Source of the DNA: Actinomycetes bacterium | GTDB taxonomy: Bacteria > Actinomycetota > Actinomycetes > Mycobacteriales > Micromonosporaceae | Length of the DNA stretch: 5,826 nt | Direction of reading: 5' to 3' | NCBI GenBank assembly: GCA_023437285.1 | Contig: JAEZGP010000590.1 | Span: forward strand, 1-5,826 | Notes under the pieces: generated by a model | What the model saw: the letters and a program-made list of their open reading frames with translations, nothing else | The model's database searches: none | Told to the model about the DNA's origin: nothing | Part shown: in pieces, positions 1 to 3,775 of the stretch | How positions within the stretch are numbered: the first letter of the stretch is position 1 | Layout of the letters: every line of letters starts with the position of its first letter | Made by a program: the position numbers and the translations under genes

Positions 1-18
1 CGTTTCGACCGATCAGCT

Positions 19-1122
19 TCATGCCGGGGTGCCGACCATCAGCGGTCGCGGGCCAGGGGCCTCGACCTCCTTCGGGTACAGGCTGCGGGCGACGGCATCG
101 GCGTAGCTGATCACGCCGTCGCGGACCAGGGCCGACACGAAGTGCTCGAACGTGACCATGCCCTCGCGCTGCCCGGTGAGCAGGCTGTTGCGCAGCTGGT
201 GCGTCTTGCCCTCCTTGATGAGGTTGCGCACGGCCGTGTTGGCGATCAGCACCTCGTACGCGGCGACGAGGCCGCCGCCTATGCGGGGGATGAGGCGCTG
301 GTAGACGATCCCCGTGAGCGCGGCCGCCAGTTGGGTGCGCACCTGGGCCTGCTGCTCGGCCGGGAAGACGTCGATGATGCGGGCCAGCGCCTGGGAGGTG
401 TCGTTGGTGTGCAGCGACGCGAGCACCAGGTGGCCGGTCTCGGCGATGCTCAGCGCGAACCGGATGGAGTCCAGGTCGCGCATCTCGCCCACGAGCAGCA
501 CGTCGGGGTCGGCGCGCAGGGCGGCGCGCAGCGCGGCGGGGAAACTCTCGGTGTCCGTGCCGACCTCGCGCTGGTTGACGGTGGCGCGCTGGTGGTCGTG
601 GACGTACTCGATGGGGTCCTCGATCGTGAGGATGTGGCAGGCCCGTTCCGCGTTGATCTCGTTGACCATCGCGGCAAGCGTGGTCGACTTGCCGGAGCCG
701 GTGGGACCGGTCACCAGGATCAGACCCTGGTGCTGGCGGGTGAACTCGCGCAGCCCCGGCGGCAGGCCCAGCTGGTCCATGGTCGGCACCTCGCGGGGCA
801 CGATGCGCAGCGCGATCGCCGTGTGGCCGCGCTGGCTGAACACGTTGCCCCGGATCCGGGCCGTGTCGCGCCAGGTGAACGAGAAGTCGTACTCCTGGCG
901 CAGCGACAGCGAGGCCGACTCGGCGGGGGTGAGCAGCTCGGCGAGGAGGATGCGGGTGTCATCGGGGGTGAGCAGCGGGTATCCCCACACGCCTGTCAGG
1001 TCGCCGTGGATGCGTACCTGGGGCGCCTGGCCCACGGTGAGCAGCAGGTCCGTACCGCCGGCCCGCCATACGGCCTCCAGCAGGGCGTCGACCCGACTGC
1101 CGACCAGCGCCCGCTCCTGCAT
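19..1122 (-). CDS. pilT: Type IV pilus retraction ATPase PilT
   Basis: Cytoplasmic hexameric ATPase that powers depolymerisation (retraction) of type IV pili. From the chosen ATG the protein is 367 aa. Seen in the sequence: an N-terminal PAS-like region with the usual 'GGTDLLLTVG' start; Walker A GPTGSGKST at about residues 139-147; the Asp box ILTIEDPIEYVH at about 164-175; Walker B LLVGEMRD at about 209-216; the His box HLVLASLHTND at about 231-241; and TAVRNLIKEGKTHQ near 296-309. The last matches the AIRNLIRE-type motif that marks PilT retraction ATPases and separates them from the extension ATPase PilB. All key residues are present and the length is close to the family norm (about 345 aa). 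The reading frame stays open 25 codons further upstream (to 1197), but the internal ATG has a good ribosome site and the upstream codons show no family similarity. It follows the pilin gene by 81 nt on the same strand. Confidence 0.95.
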   Translation of the reverse strand: MQERALVGSRVDALLEAVWRAGGTDLLLTVGQAPQVRIHGDLTGVWGYPLLTPDDTRILLAELLTPAESASLSLRQEYDFSFTWRDTARIRGNVFSQRGHTAIALRIVPREVPTMDQLGLPPGLREFTRQHQGLILVTGPTGSGKSTTLAAMVNEINAERACHILTIEDPIEYVHDHQRATVNQREVGTDTESFPAALRAALRADPDVLLVGEMRDLDSIRFALSIAETGHLVLASLHTNDTSQALARIIDVFPAEQQAQVRTQLAAALTGIVYQRLIPRIGGGLVAAYEVLIANTAVRNLIKEGKTHQLRNSLLTGQREGMVTFEHFVSALVRDGVISYADAVARSLYPKEVEAPGPRPLMVGTPA

Positions 1123-1128
1123 GACCAG

Positions 1129-1133
1129 TCCTT
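1129..1133 (-). promoter_or_regulatory. Ribosome binding site deciding the pilT start
   Basis: AAGGA on the minus strand lies 6 nt before the ATG at 1122. It supports that start over the longer open frame beginning at 1197, whose first codons would overlap the intergenic hairpin at 1164-1191. Confidence 0.7.
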
Positions 1134-1163
1134 CCCGATGATTGGGGTGCAAAGACGCCGCTC

Positions 1164-1191
1164 GGGGCGGGCCGCCGAAGCGGCCCACCCC
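1164..1191 (-). terminator. UUCG-capped hairpin between pilA and pilT (attenuator or 3'-end stabiliser)
   Basis: On the minus strand the sequence folds into a 12-bp stem (arms GGGGTGGGCCGC and GCGGCCCGCCCC, one G-U wobble) capped by a TTCG tetraloop. It starts 12 nt after the pilA stop. The loop is UUCG only when read on the minus strand (CGAA on the other), which fits the direction of pilA and pilT. No proper U-tract follows, only a short TTT about 10 nt further on. Full termination is therefore unproven. Partial termination or protection of an abundant pilA transcript is an equally good reading. Confidence 0.65.
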
Positions 1192-1203
1192 GGACAACCG
1201 TCG

Positions 1204-1566
1204 TCAGCAGGCGCCGCCGCCGGACAGGGCACCGGTCACGGAGACCGTCTTGGGCGTGGTGGCGTTGTTGGCCGTGTAGGTGACCGTGTACTCCGTGCTG
1301 TTCGGCTTGGAGTGCAGCAGGCCCGCGGCGACAAGGGCGTCCATGTCGGCCGCGTACGCGCTGTTGCTGGCGTAGTACGCCTCTGCGGCCACCTGGACCG
1401 TCTTCACGTCGGACTTGCAGGCCGACTTGACGCCGCGGTCGGAGATGCCGTTGACGGCGAAGACGACAACGCCCGCGAGGACGCCCAGGATGACGATGAC
1501 GATGAGCAGCTCGATGAGCGTGAAGCCGCTCTCATTGCGCCGAATCGCGCGAATGCGTTCCCGCAT
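1204..1566 (-). CDS. pilA: Type IV prepilin (PilA-like major or minor pilin)
   Basis: Small pilin of 120 aa that is inserted in the membrane, cleaved and N-methylated by a prepilin peptidase, and assembled into a type IV pilus. Seen: a short basic leader (MRERIRAIRRNESG, 14 aa); the type III cleavage site G|FTLIE with Glu at mature position 5; and a hydrophobic helix (LLIVIVILGVLAGVVVFAV) followed by an amphipathic stretch. The C-terminal half is short, and the protein ends in a Gly-rich tail with cysteine as the very last residue. The only other cysteine is Cys50 (mature position 36), so one intramolecular disulfide could pin the tail to the helix. The start is supported by GGAG 5 nt before the ATG (1572-1575). 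pilT follows at once on the same strand. I cannot tell from sequence whether this is the major subunit; 'pilA' is a family-level name. Confidence 0.9.
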   Translation of the reverse strand: MRERIRAIRRNESGFTLIELLIVIVILGVLAGVVVFAVNGISDRGVKSACKSDVKTVQVAAEAYYASNSAYAADMDALVAAGLLHSKPNSTEYTVTYTANNATTPKTVSVTGALSGGGAC

Positions 1567-1620
1567 GGGTTCTCCAGGATGATGTGGGCGGCCGTGCTGA
1601 CCGCGATAAGCTGGCGGGAC

Positions 1621-1629
1621 CGTATATCA
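1621..1629 (-). promoter_or_regulatory. Possible extended -10 promoter of pilA
   Basis: The minus strand reads TGATATACG, which fits an extended -10 (TGn followed by TATACG, four of six consensus bases). It lies about 55-63 nt before the pilA ATG, so a start near 1614 would leave a leader of roughly 48 nt. I see no good -35 at 16-18 nt. A second AT-rich patch, TATAGC at 1645-1650, is an alternative. This is a weak call based on pattern only. Confidence 0.25.
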
Positions 1630-1652
1630 CCAGGTCAGCGCGTAGCTATAGA

Positions 1653-1720
1653 GATCATCCGTTCGTCCACGGTGATCGTCCGAACGTGGCCGGGCGCCAT
1701 CTGGGACGCCCGACTCGGAC
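1653..1720. repeat. Cluster of overlapping inverted repeats upstream of pilA
   Basis: Several perfect arm pairs overlap here: GTCCGA 1678-1683 with TCGGAC 1715-1720, enclosing CGGGCG 1691-1696 with CGCCCG 1707-1712; CGTTCG 1660-1665 with CGAACG 1681-1686; CCACG 1667-1671 with CGTGG 1685-1689; and GATCA 1653-1657 with TGATC 1673-1677. The second and third pairs share bases with, or enclose, one arm of the first, so the structures compete. They sit between the lipoprotein terminators and the pilin start. They could be regulator-binding sites or a switching leader RNA. Each arm is short, so chance in GC-rich DNA remains possible. Confidence 0.35.
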
Positions 1721-1778
1721 CAGCAATAGAGTCGTTTTCTCTACCCGCCGCAATAAGGCGACCACCGACTGTTGACCG

Positions 1779-1801
1779 CGAGAGTCCGCCGGGCGGTCTC
1801 G
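1779..1801. repeat. Weak inverted repeat in the pilA upstream region
   Basis: Outer arms CGAGA and TCTCG enclose CCG and CGG, with a two-base bulge on one side. No U-tract follows on either strand. Function unknown; recorded for completeness. Confidence 0.25.
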
Positions 1802-1857
1802 GCAACGGTGTCCACAGTGGAACACGAATGGGATTTTGAGCGCGCGTCACGATCAAT

Positions 1858-1888
1858 CACCGTCCGGGCTGTCGGCAACCCGACGGTG
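1858..1888 (-). terminator. Second, imperfect hairpin downstream of the vWA lipoprotein gene
   Basis: Arms CACCGT (1858-1863) and ACGGTG (1883-1888) continue, past a bulged C, into CGGG (1865-1868) and CCCG (1879-1882), with a 10-nt loop. On the minus strand it follows the longer hairpin at 1897-1940 after 8 nt, making a tandem pair. There is no long U-run, which is common for actinobacterial terminators. It may act as a back-up terminator. Confidence 0.4.
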
Positions 1889-1896
1889 GTAGGCCC

Positions 1897-1940
1897 GTTG
1901 GTACGCCCGGCAACGAGGTGCCGGCGCCGGGCGTACCAAC
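1897..1940 (-). terminator. Terminator-like hairpin after the vWA lipoprotein gene
   Basis: A perfect 15-bp inverted repeat, GTTGGTACGCCCGGC (1897-1911) and GCCGGGCGTACCAAC (1926-1940), has a 14-nt loop and begins 11 nt after the lipoprotein stop codon. Position, length and perfect pairing argue for an intrinsic terminator of that gene. A U-tail is missing on the minus strand. On the plus strand there is no gene for it to end. Confidence 0.7.
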
Positions 1941-1951
1941 AGAAAATGTTC

Positions 1952-3424
1952 TTAACGTACAGAGCGGATCAGTGTTGCCAGCTCGGTCACCTGGGGATCA
2001 TCCGTCGCGCGGGCGGCCTCGTCCGCGATGACGGCGAGATCGCCCAGGTAACCCGGCGAGGCATCCGTGCGGCCGCGCAGCGCCTCGGCGAACGCCGCGG
2101 CCGCGTAGCAGACCCGCAGCCGGGGCGACGCCGTGGCGAACTGCCGGTCCAGGTCGCCGACCCGGACCTCGGCGGCGGCCTCCCGGGCGGCCCCGCTGGC
2201 GGGGTCGAGCCAGCGCACCCGCGCCGAGGCGACCGGCCCGGTCGCCTCGGGCTTGAGCCGCACCAGGTAGAGGGCGGTGACGCTGTGGCCCGGACCGACC
2301 TCGCCGCCGTCGACCGAGTCGTCGCGGAAATCCTCGGCGGCCAGGCTGCGGTTCTCATAGCCGACCAGCCGGAAGCTCGCCACGGTGTCCTGGTCGAACG
2401 TCACCTGCGCCTTCGCGTCGCGTGCCCGCACCGTCAGGGTCGCCGGCAGTTGACGCACGAACAACTCCCGCGCCTGTTCCCGCTCCGAGACGTAGGTGAC
2501 GAAGCCGTCGCCCTGGTCGGCGAGCCGTTCCATGAGCTGGTCGCCGTAGTCGCTGCCCACGCCGACGCCCAACAGTGCGATCTGCTTCGCCGCCTCCTCG
2601 CGCACCTGGCGCAGGATGGGCTCGGCCGAGGTGCTGCCAACGTTCGCCAGCCCGTCGGACAGCAGGATCACCCGGTTCGTCACGCCCTGCCGGAACCCCT
2701 CGCGCGCCACCCGGTATCCGGTGACGAGCCCGTCCTCCAGGTTCGTGCTGCCGTCCGCGCCGAGGTCATCGATCGCGGCGTGCAGCGCCGACCTGCTCCG
2801 GACCGGCGTCATGGGCCGCAACACCCGGGCCTTCGACGCGTACGCGACGATCGCCACCGCGTCGGTGTCGCGCAACTGGTCGACGAGCGTGTGCAGCGCG
2901 TCCTGGACCAGATCCAGCCGGCCCGGCTCCCGCATCGAACCGGACGTGTCGACGACGAAGGTCAACGCGGCGTCCGGCCGTGCCCCCGCGTCCTCGGCCC
3001 GGGTCCGCAGCCCGATGCGCAGCAACCGGGTGTCCCCGGCGGCGTCCTCGGCCTCCGCCGCGTGACGGGGCAGCCGGGCGCCGTCCGCCGAGACCGTGAA
3101 GCCGTCCCCGGACGGCTGCGGGTAGTCCTGTTCGAAGGTGTTGACGAACTCCTCCGGACGCACGTCGCCCGGGCTGGGCCGGCGGCCCTCGAGGATCAGC
3201 CGCCGCGCGTACATGTACGACGCGGTGTCGATATCGATCGCGAACGTGGACTGTGACCGGTCGCCGCGTTCGGGCTCCTCCGCGCCGGAGCCGGGCTCCT
3301 GGCGCGGCGCGGCCACGTCCCCGCTGTCGGACGCGCCCTTGTCGCCCGCCGTGCAGCCGGCGAGGGCGAGTGCGGCGACGCCGAGCACCGCGACCATGCG
3401 ACGAAGTCTATGTGTGCGCTTCAT
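1952..3424 (-). CDS. vWA-domain lipoprotein of the YfbK type
   Basis: Predicted surface lipoprotein of 490 aa; its partner and role are not established. Seen: a basic N-terminus, hydrophobic core and lipobox LAGC with Cys24 as the likely lipidated residue; then a polar linker (about 25-57). Next is the N-terminal module typical of YfbK-like proteins (about 58-125, STFAIDIDTASYMYARR, EEFVNTFEQDYP). A von Willebrand factor A domain follows (about 150-310) with an intact MIDAS metal site: D159-x-S161-x-S163, T227 and D257. The C-terminal module (about 315-490, FRLVGYENRSLAAEDFRDD, GHSVTALY) matches the DUF3520/YfbK_C family. MIDAS domains bind a divalent metal and usually a protein ligand. The start has GAGGAG 5 nt upstream (3430-3435). 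The gene is divergent from the cellulase gene and ends at a strong hairpin, so it is probably its own unit rather than the first gene of the pilus operon. Confidence 0.9.
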   Translation of the reverse strand: MKRTHRLRRMVAVLGVAALALAGCTAGDKGASDSGDVAAPRQEPGSGAEEPERGDRSQSTFAIDIDTASYMYARRLILEGRRPSPGDVRPEEFVNTFEQDYPQPSGDGFTVSADGARLPRHAAEAEDAAGDTRLLRIGLRTRAEDAGARPDAALTFVVDTSGSMREPGRLDLVQDALHTLVDQLRDTDAVAIVAYASKARVLRPMTPVRSRSALHAAIDDLGADGSTNLEDGLVTGYRVAREGFRQGVTNRVILLSDGLANVGSTSAEPILRQVREEAAKQIALLGVGVGSDYGDQLMERLADQGDGFVTYVSEREQARELFVRQLPATLTVRARDAKAQVTFDQDTVASFRLVGYENRSLAAEDFRDDSVDGGEVGPGHSVTALYLVRLKPEATGPVASARVRWLDPASGAAREAAAEVRVGDLDRQFATASPRLRVCYAAAAFAEALRGRTDASPGYLGDLAVIADEAARATDDPQVTELATLIRSVR

Positions 3425-3432
3425 TGAAGCTC

Positions 3433-3480
3433 CTCACTCAAAGGTGGTGGTGACTCCCAGTGAGACGCCACGCGGTGGCG
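3433..3480 (-). repeat. Two short inverted repeats in the leader of the vWA lipoprotein gene
   Basis: CTCACT (3433-3438) pairs with AGTGAG (3459-3464) across 20 nt. CGCCAC (3466-3471) pairs with GTGGCG (3475-3480) across 3 nt. On the minus strand the first repeat overlaps the edge of the ribosome site at 3430-3435, so it could affect translation. The arms are only 6 bp and chance is possible. Confidence 0.25.
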
Positions 3481-3660
3481 CGCGGTACCCGTCGTGACCG
3501 GTCCGCAATGAAGGCGTTAGCGGAGTAGATGCCAAACGACCGCTTCGTGACCCGCCCGATGGCATTCCGTTATCCGCGTCGATCGTCCGAAGTGGTCATG
3601 TCCGGCCGGGGACCGTGCCGTCGGAGGCGTCACACCTTTCGAAAACGCTGGAAGCTTCAT

Positions 3661-3759
3661 CGGTACGCCGGACCTGAGCTGGGGGAACCGGGACGGCCTG
3701 GGTGCGCGTCGTTGACGCTGCTCGATGGGCGTGCCGACGATGGCGACACGTACCGTCCC
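3661..3759 (+). ncRNA. Candidate structured leader RNA of the cellulase, possibly c-di-AMP (ydaO)-like
   Basis: CGGTACG (3661-3667) and CGTACCG (3749-3755) form a perfect 7-bp closing stem around about 80 nt. GGGACGG (3690-3696) is perfectly complementary to CCGTCCC (3753-3759), which shares CCG with the closing stem, so the two helices exclude each other. Inside are a hairpin GCGTC-GTT-GACGC (3706-3718) and GGTGCGC (3701-3707) that can pair with GCGTGCC (3729-3735). In order, the motifs GCCGGA, GGGGGAACC, GGGTG and CCGAC recall conserved blocks of ydaO-type riboswitches. The usual AGCUAACC block is not evident, so the class is doubtful. The element ends 6 nt before the GGAGG ribosome site, a position suited to translational control. 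Confidence 0.35.
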
Positions 3760-3765
3760 CTGCCC

Positions 3766-3770
3766 GGAGG
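3766..3770 (+). promoter_or_regulatory. Ribosome binding site of the GH9 cellulase
   Basis: GGAGG lies 5 nt before the ATG at 3776. It fixes the start and lies just downstream of the candidate structured leader. Confidence 0.8.
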
Positions 3771-3775
3771 CTCGC

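Larger units (their letters stand above)
1567..1951. other. Intergenic region between the vWA lipoprotein gene and pilA
   Basis: This 385-nt stretch shows no convincing gene on either strand. It holds, from right to left, two terminator-like hairpins just past the lipoprotein stop (1897-1940 and 1858-1888), a weaker hairpin at 1779-1801, a cluster of overlapping inverted repeats at 1653-1720, and a possible promoter near 1621-1629. It is visibly richer in A and T than the flanking genes, as expected for a control region. Confidence 0.7.
3425..3775. promoter_or_regulatory. Divergent control region between the vWA lipoprotein and the cellulase
   Basis: This 351-nt region must hold the promoters of both divergent genes, but I see no clear -35/-10 pair on either strand. 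It contains small inverted repeats in the lipoprotein leader, two 8-bp palindromes (TTTCGAAA 3637-3644 and GAAGCTTC 3651-3658, centres 14 bp apart), and a structured leader before the cellulase (3661-3759). I found no copy of the TGGGAGCGCTCCCA operator known for CelR-controlled actinobacterial cellulases. Confidence 0.6.

Noticed and set aside
142..1839. Plus-strand open frame (565 codons) spanning pilT, pilA and the intergenic region
   Set aside because: Antisense to two genes with unmistakable motifs; its composition is that of a shadow frame.
1635..1856. Small minus-strand open frame (73 codons) upstream of pilA
   Set aside because: It crosses the inverted-repeat cluster and shows no motif or hydrophobic segment.
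1567..1896. c-di-GMP-I (GEMM) riboswitch before pilA
   Set aside because: This class often precedes pilus genes, but I could not find its conserved core or GNRA-type loop arrangement on the minus strand.
1772..3256. Long plus-strand open frame (494 codons) opposite the vWA lipoprotein
   Set aside because: It is the antisense of a well-supported gene in GC-rich DNA. The translation is Arg/Gly/Val/Pro-rich without motifs, and the minus-strand product has clear domains.
3425..3775. CelR-type operator (TGGGAGCGCTCCCA) for the cellulase
   Set aside because: No exact or near match was seen; only unrelated short palindromes are present.
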